This document shows positions 9,662 to 20,030 of a stretch of 64,000 nt of DNA, one piece after another. The notes under the pieces are model-generated. The model worked only from the letters and a program-made list of their open reading frames with translations, had not been told where the DNA came from and did no database searches. The stretch is from Phytoseiulus persimilis. Lineage: Eukaryota > Arthropoda > Arachnida > Mesostigmata > Phytoseiidae. The position numbers were made by a program, and so were the translations under genes. The stretch is from assembly GCA_037576195.1 (NCBI GenBank), contig CM075104.1, positions 13,904,211 to 13,968,210 on the forward strand, in the 5' to 3' direction. Positions within the stretch are counted from its first letter, which is position 1, and every line of letters starts with the position of its first letter.

Positions 9662-12604
9662 CTATTCGACGGGGAGTCGCGACTCTGGTGGCTGTGGCTG
9701 AGCCCCACCAAACGAACTGCTCGAGCTCGACCGAGGTCGGCTTTCGAAACAGTGTTGAGTTTCAGAGCTTTCGATTCCCATCTCGTTCGGCCTGGAACAT
9801 ATTTTTTTGCCACAAGTCTCTTGAAAGAGGGTGCTGGATATACCCGTTATCTTGAATGAATCGATTACGATGTTCGTATCAATCTCTCCCCAAGCTCGCT
9901 GCACCCACGTAGCCACCAAAGCGATGCTTGGTTCTCGTATCTTTCCGGAGGGCGTGTGATCAGAGGCTTGGTTCCACTTATTCCATTCTCCCCTCATCGA
10001 ATCGTTGAATGGCTTTTTGATCGACACATCGAGGGGTTGCAACTCGGGGCTCAAACCGCCAGGGATCACAGCCAACCGGGTGTTCGCCTGCTGGGCCATT
10101 CGCTTCGTCTCCTCCGTGAGACGTGCTCGAAACTGATCGAATATCAAGAGAGACTTCTCATCTGAGGATCTTCCGGGGCGTCGACTCCACACCTCCCTGA
10201 ACCAAAGTACCATGCCTTCGGTGTCCATCCTACCGTTCGCACGCACGCTCACAACAACTCCTTCGGGGAGGGTTTCTTTCGGCGTGATCTTACGTTTGGA
10301 AATTAGCATTGGGGCCAATTTCGTCCCGTCGGCACAGCAGGCCAGAAGTGCTGTGAAATGGATCTTCTCGTGACCTGTTGTTTCGATCTTCTCGCTCTTG
10401 CCACCCTTTGCATTCATCGTTCGGTTGGGAACCGTATCGAAAGAAAGCGGAACTTCACCCATGTTCGCTATTTGCCCCAGGTTGAAGTTGTAGCGATGGC
10501 GTTCAATCATGATGAACCGATGGAACTGAAGGATTCTTCCCAGTTCCGACCACTTTTCCTCCCTGTGCCACACTGCTCTCTCCACTACCAGAGCAGCTTT
10601 CAGTCCTTCTTCACTGGCTCGCCATTCCCGAGTCATATTACCTGTCGACGGAGTCGGACTTCTCCGAGAGGTTCCAACAGATGGGAGGCACTCCGTCTTC
10701 CGAGCCGAAGAGAAAACGTGCCCCAGAGGCGTGATTTTGCGGTAGTTCCGAAGGAGATTGAGGTTCGGTTTCTGGCCCTCGGCCCGTTCCGACAAAATCA
10801 ACATCAGGAATTCCAACAGGAGGCACGAGAAGCCGGTCAGTGCAGCTATCGCACACAGCTGTAGGAGTATAGAATGATTCCCGGAGCCGATCGGTTGATG
10901 TCCAACCGTTTGCGGATGGAGATCGTCGGGAGTGAAACACCTCGTCGTGATCTTTCTCTTATTGACCCGTTCCTCACTGTTGCACGTTCTCTCATGGTAC
11001 GAGGATGATAAATTTAGCTTGAGGGTTCTCTTCAGGACGGATTGAAACGCGATCCGACCTACTTCCTTGGGCTCCATCTGTAAAGGTCGCCTAAGCAAAT
11101 CTTGACTGAGAGCCAACTGAGCGAATCGGATGCAACAGAATGGCCTGGAGGCGGAAATATCCCCGTACAGCTCGCCTGTATTCCTCAAATAAGTCGACTC
11201 CATGTGACCTTCATAGAAAAACACTCGCGTCCTTCTGAGCAATAAGTTGGTGAAAGTCTCGGTCTCCGCTTCCAAAGTGTACGTTGAGATGTCTTTCAGG
11301 AGCTCTTCGTGCATGAATCCCAGTCCATCGATATTTTTGCAGACAACATCTCCTCTCAGGATGGATGCGAGCTCAAATTTGAAGAACGTGTTCAAATTTC
11401 CACTGGAGGTGTACCCTATCGAAGGTGGTCTTGCGACAGGCTTGAAAGGTTCGCATCTGAGAATCGATTTCACGCGATCGTCTGGAAGTCTTTGCATCGA
11501 AGACACGAAATCCCCCTGCAAACCAACTTTGATTATCTGCAACAACAGGATCCATGATCCAACGATCCATAAGAACTGATTTGGTTTCGCGTGCGATTGG
11601 AAAGGCACGGCAAAAATCACGCAGAATGTCAAGTCGAACAACATCGCTCCGAAATCTTCTTTCAAGTGTCGCAAAACGATTGCTGCTGACAGGGCAGCCA
11701 AAACCAAAGGAATAAGAATGTCAGCTCGTAGTAGTGATTTGATCATTTGTGATGTCTTCCCGGTAGATGGCACCCTGGCGACGGGAATGAGCGGATGATA
11801 GGACGAAATTCGGGACGCATGCAACGCGTCCATCCCTGCCCACGGTGGAGAATGGCTGACTTCGACGATAGCAGAGAAATTAGCATCGGTCGGATCGAAG
11901 AGCTCCATGGAGAATCCTATTTCTCTTGTACGAGACGACATTCGATCCGCTTCAATTTTCCCGACCTTGAAGCTCAGAGTTGATTTTCTCGCCGACCTCA
12001 TTTGTGTGAGCTCAAACTTGGCCTCGTGTGGGCTGAAATAGAGATCCAGGAGACTATTGTGCCACTTCTTGGTCGCACCATACGCATCATGCTCGAGGAT
12101 TTCGTTTGTCTGATTGTTCCAGAAGGCGTATATTTGAGTATACCCATCCGCGATCCGATATGAGCGTTTTCTAGCGACCATCTGCGACTGGAGTACAAAC
12201 AGAAAAGCTGAACTGCGCACTGGAGCCCTGACGTGCATCAGAAGAGATGCGAGTCGCGCGAAGAACAAACTGCTGAGCTCTTCGTCTCCGCAGTAAAGTC
12301 CCAAGTAAAAAGGGTCAGCTCCCTTTCTGGCAACTGAGACTCTTGCGTACCTCGCCATTCGCGCTATCGAAAAACGATGAGGGAGATTTTCCATTGCTCG
12401 GAAGGTCAAGTGAGAAGCTATGAGCCGCTTCGCGAAGGCTGGGCTGAGTGCGCAGTCGAGATTGATGAGTATTGGTGGATTCGAGAGCTTAGACAATGAT
12501 AGGGTTTCCTCAACTTTCTTCTCAAGACTTCGCTCGAAGGCTCTGCTGAAAGTAGTCACCCGATGCAGGCTTGAGAGCAGCACTAGATAATGACACATCC
12601 TCAT
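9662..12604 (-). CDS. Ionotropic receptor-like protein fused to Tigger DDE domain
   Basis: One uninterrupted 980-codon minus-strand frame. Residues 1-610 form a divergent ionotropic-receptor-like channel: N-terminal domain, M1 about 295-311, pore-like stretch about 320-343, M2 about 345-362, S2-like region, and M3 about 579-601. Residues about 665-930 match the catalytic core of Tigger/pogo transposases, with KIETTGHEKIHFTALLACC, GRMDTEGMVLWFREVW, IFDQFRARLTEETKR and ELQPLDVSIKKPF. The HTH/CENP-B DNA-binding part is absent. In the usual NMDEVPL motif this protein has NMGEVPL, so the first catalytic Asp is Gly (residue 716). Asp823 and Asp859 at the other two positions remain. After about residue 930 the tail is unrelated and serine-rich, because sequence present in unit 2 (5756-6270) is deleted here. 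No transposition activity is expected. Whether the fusion protein is made is unknown; splicing out of the tail cannot be excluded. Confidence 0.7.
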   Translation of the reverse strand: MRMCHYLVLLSSLHRVTTFSRAFERSLEKKVEETLSLSKLSNPPILINLDCALSPAFAKRLIASHLTFRAMENLPHRFSIARMARYARVSVARKGADPFYLGLYCGDEELSSLFFARLASLLMHVRAPVRSSAFLFVLQSQMVARKRSYRIADGYTQIYAFWNNQTNEILEHDAYGATKKWHNSLLDLYFSPHEAKFELTQMRSARKSTLSFKVGKIEADRMSSRTREIGFSMELFDPTDANFSAIVEVSHSPPWAGMDALHASRISSYHPLIPVARVPSTGKTSQMIKSLLRADILIPLVLAALSAAIVLRHLKEDFGAMLFDLTFCVIFAVPFQSHAKPNQFLWIVGSWILLLQIIKVGLQGDFVSSMQRLPDDRVKSILRCEPFKPVARPPSIGYTSSGNLNTFFKFELASILRGDVVCKNIDGLGFMHEELLKDISTYTLEAETETFTNLLLRRTRVFFYEGHMESTYLRNTGELYGDISASRPFCCIRFAQLALSQDLLRRPLQMEPKEVGRIAFQSVLKRTLKLNLSSSYHERTCNSEERVNKRKITTRCFTPDDLHPQTVGHQPIGSGNHSILLQLCAIAALTGFSCLLLEFLMLILSERAEGQKPNLNLLRNYRKITPLGHVFSSARKTECLPSVGTSRRSPTPSTGNMTREWRASEEGLKAALVVERAVWHREEKWSELGRILQFHRFIMIERHRYNFNLGQIANMGEVPLSFDTVPNRTMNAKGGKSEKIETTGHEKIHFTALLACCADGTKLAPMLISKRKITPKETLPEGVVVSVRANGRMDTEGMVLWFREVWSRRPGRSSDEKSLLIFDQFRARLTEETKRMAQQANTRLAVIPGGLSPELQPLDVSIKKPFNDSMRGEWNKWNQASDHTPSGKIREPSIALVATWVQRAWGEIDTNIVIDSFKITGISSTLFQETCGKKICSRPNEMGIESSETQHCFESRPRSSSSSSFGGAQPQPPESRLPVE

Positions 12605-13842
12605 CGCGCGACAGAGAAGAATCGCAGTCTATGGAAACTCGTCGACCAAGCGCTGGCCTCACACCGCTTTAACCACTTGTGACTCTCTTGCTTGGAAACT
12701 CCAAGGATTGTTGCAATCATGTAGAGTGATTCCCGCCGACTCATTTTATTTGTGGGCAACACCAATCATTCGATATACAGTCGCAGTAGGCGTAGTCAAC
12801 GGAGCTTTCTCTCTTTGTGATTCTACTCTGAAAGGCATCGTCGTTTCCCGCGGTGGAGCCATGTTCATCGACCTGATTTGTCATCTGCTGATGGAGCATT
12901 CTCCATCTCCCCTGGGAGAATTCAGCGCCCGCTCTTCGCCCCGTTGAAGAGTTGAAGGGTCGTTTGGATCAGGGCAGTCGGAGCCAAACGGCCGCAACTT
13001 GGGGAAAAAAACCTGAAACCTTGGACAGCTGTCCAGCGCAGCAACCCTAGGGGGCGAAGCATATTCCTGACGTCCCTTATCTTCAGCAGTCTCGGGATCG
13101 GGGTTTTCGAAGTTCCGAGTCTGTGGTTGGGCATTCAAGGAGAGCACACCCGCGGCTCGTGGGTTTATCAGGCTGGAAAAGGGGCGTTCAATTAGTGGGT
13201 GACCACTTGGCGCCGCCGCTCAACCAATAAGCTCGGACATCCCTGATCCACATCATTGCGGCTATTTCTTGCTTCGGTCGCAGAAGGTCCCAACCGCTGA
13301 ATTGGCCCGATTTCCCGACGTCCCTCAATAGTTGGCAGTACTCCACGTATTTCAGCGTCAGAATGGAAGCTTGAACGAAGCTGTGCGGTCAACAACACTG
13401 CAACAGACCTGAGTGGATCATCGAAGGGGGCCAGTGTCGGAAATAGCTTCTAGTACCGGCCTTCGAGGGACGGGCTATAATAACAGTTCATCTTGCCCCT
13501 CTGTCAACGGCGTAAGCGATACCCAGTCATCTGAGTGAGAGGTATGTACAAACTGGTCGAAAACGATGGCGAAATTACTCACTCCTCCTTTCTTGGCTCA
13601 TGGAGCTCGATTACAGCCCCGAAGACGTTATTCGTACCAACTATATTCAAAATGCCCATTGCTCGCATAAACCACGATTTCCTCAGAACCGAGAAGAGAC
13701 GCCGCGGCCTTCGGCACAACGCACATCTGCGGTATCAACGCAAAGGCCACAGCGATCTCACTTGTACGATCTGCTTCGGTTTTTCGTGCAGTAAAATCCG
13801 TAGCGATTCGGTTGAAACAGAGCCGGCCCACGGAGTTGGTCT
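12605..13842. other. Upstream flank of unit 3
   Basis: Contains blocks shared with unit 1's upstream flank up to about 13560, then unrelated sequence. No independent gene is recognised. Frames of 65-105 codons between 12880 and 13850 overlap on both strands without family resemblance. This is the likely location of any promoter for the unit 3 fusion gene, but no clear TATA or initiator could be assigned. Confidence 0.4.
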
Positions 13843-13985
13843 GTTATAAGTAGAGCCTGGAAGTTCGTGTCATTTTTCGGAATTATTCAATCAATTTCCG
13901 GAGATTCATACAGTGCAATGGAGAGATGGTTTCGAAAAATCACCTGAACTTCCAGGCTCCGGTTATAAGTAGAGCTTGGAAGTTC
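13843..13985. repeat. Small foldback element with duplicated TTATAAG motif
   Basis: The 14-mer GAGCCTGGAAGTTC (13853-13866) occurs as a perfect inverted copy at 13946-13959. The inner flanks also pair (a TTTTTCG-containing stretch), giving arms of about 29 nt with about four mismatches around a loop of about 50 nt, 107 bp in all. In addition, a 24-bp block starting GTTATAAGTAGAGC (13843-13866) recurs in direct orientation at 13962-13985 with one mismatch. This looks like a MITE-like foldback or an imperfect hairpin with a partial tandem copy. No coding content. Confidence 0.7.
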
Positions 13986-14451
13986 CGGCATCATTCAACA
14001 ATCATCATCCATAAACAGTGACGGCGCCAGCCTGAGCCTATAATGTATGAGGCTAGCTTCATCGGATTTCGCTCTGGTTTCTTCCCTCTAGTTTCAGAAG
14101 TCTTCGGTAGTTGCTTCCAATCTCTCAACCACCTATATGTGCTCTCACCCGAAACTCGGTCAACGGATTTCCGAGTTTGAATTTCTCATTCTCATCGTAG
14201 ATGCATCTGAGGCCCACTTGGAAACTGGCTGATTTTCGCGACGCAGAGCGTCGAAAATCGCGGCGGTGCACCAGTCCTGGATAAGTAGATGGATGAATAG
14301 TTTTGAGAATTATGCAATAATTCAATGAGAACCGATGAACTCAGCCCTCACAGACTCATTCATACGTATCCCTTTATGAGAGCCATGAAATGATGAATGA
14401 CTGAACTGAAAAACTTATGCGCTGTGACCAGAATCCGCTAGACTCCAAAGT
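13986..14451. other. No recognised gene
   Basis: Sequence between the small foldback and the larger inverted-repeat element. No conserved feature is visible. Confidence 0.4.
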
Positions 14452-15355
14452 TCCGAGTTCCATCCAAATCGAAGCTTAGCCTTCGGAGTTATCGCTCCGA
14501 ATAGGTTACCGACCAGAACCCTCTTTGACTTTGGAGTCCGGAAAGTCGACCCCAACGCGTTTGAAACGTTTAAAAGACTGCGAAAGTCGCTGAGCCACAT
14601 CCGGTACGTTTCTTCCCCTTTCATTTTCTCTCCTGAGGGATCCTCAAGCCTCGAGATCGCTTTCGTCCGATTTTCACTCGGGATCGGCAAACGATGCGAT
14701 GATCGTGAGGGAACCCTGCTCTCTCGTCTCTCCTGAGACGAAACGACGCTCTGGTCGTCGACCGGGGATTCAGAGACTCCGTGGACCTTATGCAAAGTCT
14801 CGGATTCCAAGCTTTTATGCCAACCATGAAAGAGGAAAGGGAGCAGTTTCCGCACAACGGAGCCAACGCCTCCCGCTTGGTGGCGAAGATCCGGTGGATT
14901 GTTGAAGCATGACCCGTCCGAATCTCTCGACGGTACGAACTCCTGCACAACGCTGTCGACACCAAGAGGCTCCCAATAAACCAAACCATCTGCTGAATCC
15001 TTGTGTGTATAAAACACCGTTTTACCGTTCGGCGATTCGGCCGTGTTCGGTCGGTCGGTCTCAGGAGAGACAAGAGAGCGGGATTCCTTAAGACAGCCCT
15101 GACGATCGTCGCAACGTTTGCCAATCCCGAGTAAAGATCGGAGGAAAGCGATTTCGAGGGTTGAGGAGGGCCCTCAGGAGAGAAAATGAAGGAGGAAAAA
15201 AACTCCCGGTTGCGGCTCAGCGATTTCTGCAGTCTTTCAAACGTTTTGAGGGCGTTTGGGTCGAATTTCCGGACTCCAGAGTCAAAGAGGGGTCTGGTCG
15301 GTTACCTACTCAGAGCGATAACTCCGAAGGCCAAGCTTCGATTTGGATGAAACTT
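14452..15355. mobile_element. Inverted-repeat DNA transposon relic
   Basis: The arm 14452-14745 is inversely repeated at about 15048-15355. Arms are about 295-305 bp, judged by eye at roughly 80-85% identity with small indels. Examples are CATCCAAATCGAAGCTT near 14459 paired with its complement near 15336, and CATTTTCTCTCCTGAGGG near 14622 paired near 15172. The roughly 300-bp centre encodes part of a DDE-type transposase. Long terminal inverted repeats around a shortened transposase are typical of an internally deleted DNA transposon. Target-site duplications were not clear, and weak similarity may extend the arms to about 14425 and 15395. Confidence 0.75.
14742..14912 (+). pseudogene. DDE_4-like transposase fragment
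   Basis: In the centre of the inverted-repeat element a plus-strand frame reads DALVVDRGFRDSVDL and then NASRLVAKIRWIVEA before a TGA at 14910-14912. This pattern, VDRGF followed some 35 residues later by an Asn-x-Ser-Arg...RW-x-VE block, is characteristic of the DDE_Tnp_4 group of eukaryotic transposases, with one catalytic Asp in VDRGF and the Glu in the WIVE segment. Only about 55 codons remain. Similarity may resume after the stop (ISRRYELLHNAVDTK). Non-functional. Confidence 0.6.
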
Positions 15356-17912
15356 CTTGAGTGGGGAGAGGGCACTCGGGGCTACATTCTGGTTTTCGCC
15401 GATTCTTGGCCGGCCACGGGAAGGGTATAAACAATCTGAATTGAGAAACTCTCGATCTTCAACGCCTTTGAAATCATGCAATCTAATCACTGGCTCTATG
15501 GGAAGATAGTCCTCAAATAGAGCTTTCCAAAAGGTTAACGTTCGACGCTGCATGCCCAGCGATTCTCGAGATACAACAATTTTAAGTTTGCTCTTGACCA
15601 TGCGGATTCAATCGAACTATTTTTCTTTATTGTTAATGGTTTTGGATCTAGGTGACGGAAAAAGCTGAGAACTTCAGGAATCCGTTCTTTCACTAAGAAA
15701 ACACGATCCTGCTGTTTTTAAGAGAATCCGTCGAGGTGGGCCACCGAACCGGCTGGAGCCTTTCCCCCGCTTCGGCCGCCATCTCGAAGCTGCGATTTTT
15801 CTCTTCCGATCCTTCCGTTCCGCTCCCAATTTCACCCCAGACGCCAGAATTCATACCGGGAGCAGAGCGCATTCCTGCGCTTGAAACGGGAAACGGGGAA
15901 AACTGTAGATTGAGCCATGGCCAAAATGAGGGAGACTATGATCTCACTTAGCTTTATACTCAGCTTACAGCGAAAAATAAGCTGTCGATAAGGCTTCGGC
16001 ACGGGGCAAGGAAAAAGTCGGCCAGACCGAGTTCCCGATGAATCCGAGTCCGTTAAAACGCGGCTCTACTGTGTGGAGGAGTCATCATCTGCTCGGCCAT
16101 AAGTTTCATCACGAGGGCCGTCGTCTTCGCTCTCCGAGAAAGGATCTGCAATGTCTACTTTTGAAGCACTTGGAGTGTTTCAAGGACTTCGGAATATTCT
16201 GGATCGAGAGGCCATCGCTGCAGCTTCCCGCAGATCACCGGTGAATTTGCAGTGACATTTTCCAGAGCATTGGAAAGCCAATATTTTCGCTCTTAACTGC
16301 TGAAGGATAGGAGAGATACCCCCTCCCGAACTATCCTCAGAACCTGGACGAAATCAGTGGCATAACCAAAGCCAGCTCAGGGGATGGTTGGGGCTGCGCC
16401 CGGAGCCTGATTGTTGCTCAGCAAAGATCATCGCTGACAGCGTTCGGATATCACCCTCCACAATGACGGGGCCCCTTCTTCGGGTCTCACACCACAATTT
16501 TCTCGACTGAAGTTCTTGAAGTCTCAATCCATGCACATCTGAGTGATATCCGGTGGGATTCCCGTTAGATCCCTCTTTCTTTCTCTCCACCGAGACGATT
16601 CGAGCCATGTCTTGGCGTTATCTTTGCTCTATCTGACGGAACGCTCAGGGGGCGGAGCTAGACGATTCGACCGAAGCCAATAGGACTATTGCATACCTAG
16701 CATCACTTCCACGTCGAGTAGGCCTGGGAACTGATGCAGAGAAAATTATTAGAAATCGTATCACTGAGCGTATGACTCGCTGTTCTGGGTTCCTAATCTC
16801 AATCAACGGTGGCTCAGCTCAATGATCTTCCACATGTCGGCATTCCGATCGGGAGAGGTGGAAGCGGCATATCGTTCGCTCTGAGATCCTAATCTATATT
16901 CCCTCGACAGTTCATGGGCTTCTTCCTCTGCTATGGCAGGAGCAGCAAGCTCAGCGATTCCCGATATTCCTCGTAGTTATGGATAGTTAGCCGGCAGCAC
17001 ACGCTATGATGACGTCACCCGCGCAGTCCCTCGACGAGGATAACTTCCCACCTTGAGGAAACCGCCGCAAAACTCCTGAGATGGGTCCGGCCTTGTGCCT
17101 CGAGCCAGATCCAGAAATTTCCGATGAAAGGTATCCTTCCACCGAATCCTTGGGTGCGGAGACCGACTCCTGCCGCGCAAGATAGTTTGATCGACTCTTA
17201 GCGGGCTGCTCGCCCATTGCTCAGATTCGACTCTCTCTCTCTTCGACTGACTGCGATGCACTCTCTCTCCGGCTTCCCAACATGGCTCCGGCCAGCTGGC
17301 GGTCATCTGGACTTGAAACGCGCGAAGGAAATCCAGTATATCTCGGATGTTCTTGAGTAACATCCATCGTAACAGCGTCTGGTTTGAAGCCCCGACTCAC
17401 TAGGTCGCTGCATCATGTAGGAACCGGCAAAAATGAGAAGCCTGACGACGGAACCACTCCAGAGTCTCGAGTGACAGCTCACAGTGCCAACAGCTGAGAC
17501 TCGCAGAGATTTCTCGTGCTCTCATTCGGCTGCTGGCGCATGAGGTCAGGCAATCCGGTCGATAACTTCCTCTGTCACTCATGACGTGTATTCACCATGA
17601 CGGGAAGAGTTTCGATGCAAAAGCATTTGATGACTGCTAGCAGTGTCTCGCCCCGGGGGGAATTGAGAATCATGTCAAAAATGGAGCGTTGAGGCTTTGT
17701 GCGCGATCGAGCGTGCGCGAAGACCCCGTGCTGTTCCCTCTGATCTGAAGAGAAGCCAGAGGTTTGACCACACTTCTGGAAACTGTAGCGCAAGTTTCGT
17801 GTTTGAGCAGGAATGTTGGTCGAACCTGTTGCCGGAATCTCCAGCTGCCGTTGCGCCGTCTGACGCCTCCCGCCCCATTCAAGTTGAATCGAAGTGCCTT
17901 CGGGTAACGATC
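15356..17912. other. No recognised gene upstream of the ASB8-like gene
   Basis: About 2.5 kb with no family resemblance. Minus-strand frames of 84 codons (16354-16608) and 119 codons (17004-17363) are open but match nothing I recognise. The part next to 17912 would contain the promoter and 5' untranslated region of the ASB8-like gene. I see no distinct TATA box close to its start. Confidence 0.4.
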
Positions 17913-19240
17913 ATGTGGTATCTCATGGAAGGTGTTCAAAGATCATATACGTTGTCCCAGAGGCTAATGTATGCTATTGGTGTTGTGACTCCGTGCGCCA
18001 CTGTGGGTAAGTACGGCCTCGCTGAAGGGTGCCTCCCGCAACAGTGTTCCTCCAACTTCTGTAACGAGCTCATGTGTTATTGTGATCTCTCATTCGCTAC
18101 AGAAGGAGAGGAGCGCGAAGACGTAGAAGAACTACTGCAACTTGGAGCTGACGTGAATCGACCCTACGGAACTTTCCTCCCTGTTCATTGTGCGTGTATG
18201 ATGGCCAATGCAGATATCGTCTCCGTTTTGTTGCGATGGGGAGCCGATGTGAGTTCTGTTTGTAGCATCAGCGCCAGTGACACATATCTCTCCGAGGACA
18301 GGATCGACTCCTCGAGGCAGCCTCCGAACCATTCATGACTATTCTGTTGAAAAAAGAACAATGTCGACTTTTCCAGGTGAACCAGCTGGATGGTTTCCAT
18401 AGAGCACCGCTTCATCACGCCGCGGAGAAGAGCGCGCAATGCGTGAAGCTCCTGCTCCTTGCCGGAGCGAAAACTGAAGCTCTTGATCTCAATGAGAATA
18501 CTCCCCTCCATTGGGCAGCTTTCAGGAACAAAGCTGAGTCCTGCAGGTGGGGACGGTTTTCTACCTGAAGTCAAGGTGTACGATCTGACATACTGCGTCC
18601 CCGACCAATCTTTCTCTGGGCGATGCTCCAATCCGGCTCACCAATTCAATTCCTTCCAGGTTGTTACTCCAGAGTGGGGCGAACGGTAACGCCAGGGATG
18701 TGAACAACGATACGCCTCTGAACTGGGCAGCAATGAAGGGGAATTTCGACAGTGTCAAAGTTCTGCTCGAGTATAATGCACTGCCAGATATAATTTCTCA
18801 CGCGAGAATGTTGCCGATCACCAGGGTTGCTATTCTCTTGGCCGCCGGTTTGTACACTCCAGAGGACGAAACCTGCTTCGAGTACATTATGAGAGCCATG
18901 GGTGAGCTTTTCTTCAACGATCTAAAGTTGGGACAATCTCATCGAGGGAAAACTGAAATATTCAATTCATAGCTGACATTTGCAGTCCGTTTTCTCAGGT
19001 CACATCGAAGTCCGGAGTACGAGGAGAGACAGCCCGGGTGTGCTGCAACTCCCCAACCTGCTCGCCAGAGACGTGAAACTTTCGGCAAAACTGAGCGACG
19101 TGTGTTCAAATGCGCGCTCCCTCCAGAATTTAGCTAGATTTGTGATACGAAAATCCTTGGGGCCTTCTCACCTGCCAAGAACTGTCGCTTGCTTGCCTCT
19201 ACCTCGCACTTTGAAGGATTTCGTGCTTTTGAAATACTGA
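17913..19240 (+). CDS. Asb8: Ankyrin repeat and SOCS box protein, ASB8-like
   Basis: Five exons encode 297 residues: 17913-18006, 18103-18248, 18377-18546, 18660-18901 and 18999-19240. All introns have GT-AG ends and phases agree. ASB proteins are substrate receptors of cullin-RING ubiquitin ligases; ankyrin repeats bind the target and the SOCS box recruits Elongin B/C and Cullin5. The start MWYLMEGVQRSYTLSQRL closely follows the known ASB8 N-terminus. Ankyrin repeats run from about residue 36 to 170 (PLHHAAEKS, TPLHWAAF, TPLNWAAMKGN). The SOCS box lies at about 255-297 (SLQNLARFVIRKSLG, then LPLPRTLKDFVLL). Vertebrate ASB8 is about 288 residues, so the model is full length. Intron 1 is 96 nt, divisible by three and without a stop. 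I judge orthology likely from the N-terminus, repeat spacing and C-terminus together. Confidence 0.93.
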
Positions 19241-20030
19241 AAGTTGAGGAAGTCAGTGTCGTATACATGTAAAGAGACGATTTTACGGATCGTACAGTGC
19301 TCTGACATCCTGGAGAGTACGACCCTTTCCGCGGAACGTCATTCATTCATACTATAGTCTTTAACGTGTCTCAAAATATTCACTGCGAGTACCTTATCGC
19401 TCCCAGTTGAATGTCGGATCTCGAAAGCTATCCCTGTCCTCCGTCCGAAAGTTGTGAATGCGCAGGCTGGGGGTCCGGGACAACCGACCCATTCGACTCA
19501 CGAGGGGCTTTGTGAGAGGCCACGGAGTCAGCGATCACAGCTTTCTCGGCGTGAAAATCTGAGTGGGCTCGAGCGATGATTCTTAAACTATCTAATTTAT
19601 GTCCTGCTCTAGACGAAGTTTGCGTCTTATTCTGCTCCGAGCAAGTCCGGAGTAAGAGCTGTGGCGGGAAACATCTCCTCTTAACGCAAGTTGTCACAAG
19701 TAGCCGTTTGTAGAGTCTCAGACTCGTGCGGAAATTGGAAATCCTCTTGATCAATCCCTTGAAGCGACAATTTCAAACTTCGAGTGCAATAGATGTCCTC
19801 GAGCATCGTTATATAAAGAATGGACCCTCGTGCATTCGACAGACCCATCTCAGCCATTTCAAATGTCATTTATGAGAACAAACACTTTATTTGTTCAATT
19901 TCTGTGGATGTCTGCAAGATAAAGAGCAATTGTCGAGACTGTCAATCATTTTTCTCCCTCAAAACTGGAACAGCCTTCTCGACAGAGCGCCATTGATAGC
20001 TGTCGACATGATTGAAGAGTTGAATGCAAA
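19241..20030. other. Convergent 3' region of ASB8-like gene and AKR A
   Basis: Two genes end facing each other across 790 bp. The minus-strand reductase has a clear AATAAA signal here. For the plus-strand ASB8-like gene no canonical AATAAA was found close to the stop. No other gene is recognised. Confidence 0.5.
19886..19891 (-). terminator. Polyadenylation signal AATAAA, AKR A
   Basis: AATAAA on the minus strand, about 140 bp downstream of the stop codon of the aldo-keto reductase at 20031. Position and sequence fit a poly(A) signal. Confidence 0.55.

Larger units (their letters stand above)
1931..13560 (-). repeat. Tandem array of three IR-transposase units
   Basis: Three head-to-tail minus-strand units share the same order: an upstream flank, an ionotropic-receptor-like coding region, then Tigger/pogo transposase sequence. 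Unit 1 is about 1931-5160, unit 2 about 5561-8440 and unit 3 about 9660-13560. Flanks are also shared. The block near 4800-5110 matches 13230-13490, and 4540-4660 matches 8060-8175 and 12750-12870. The stretch 5561-5755 matches 9660-9838. Units have diverged by substitutions and by deletions of different parts, so they arose by older duplication and then decayed separately. The second unit's middle also carries about 515 bp (5756-6270) that unit 3 lacks. Confidence 0.85.
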
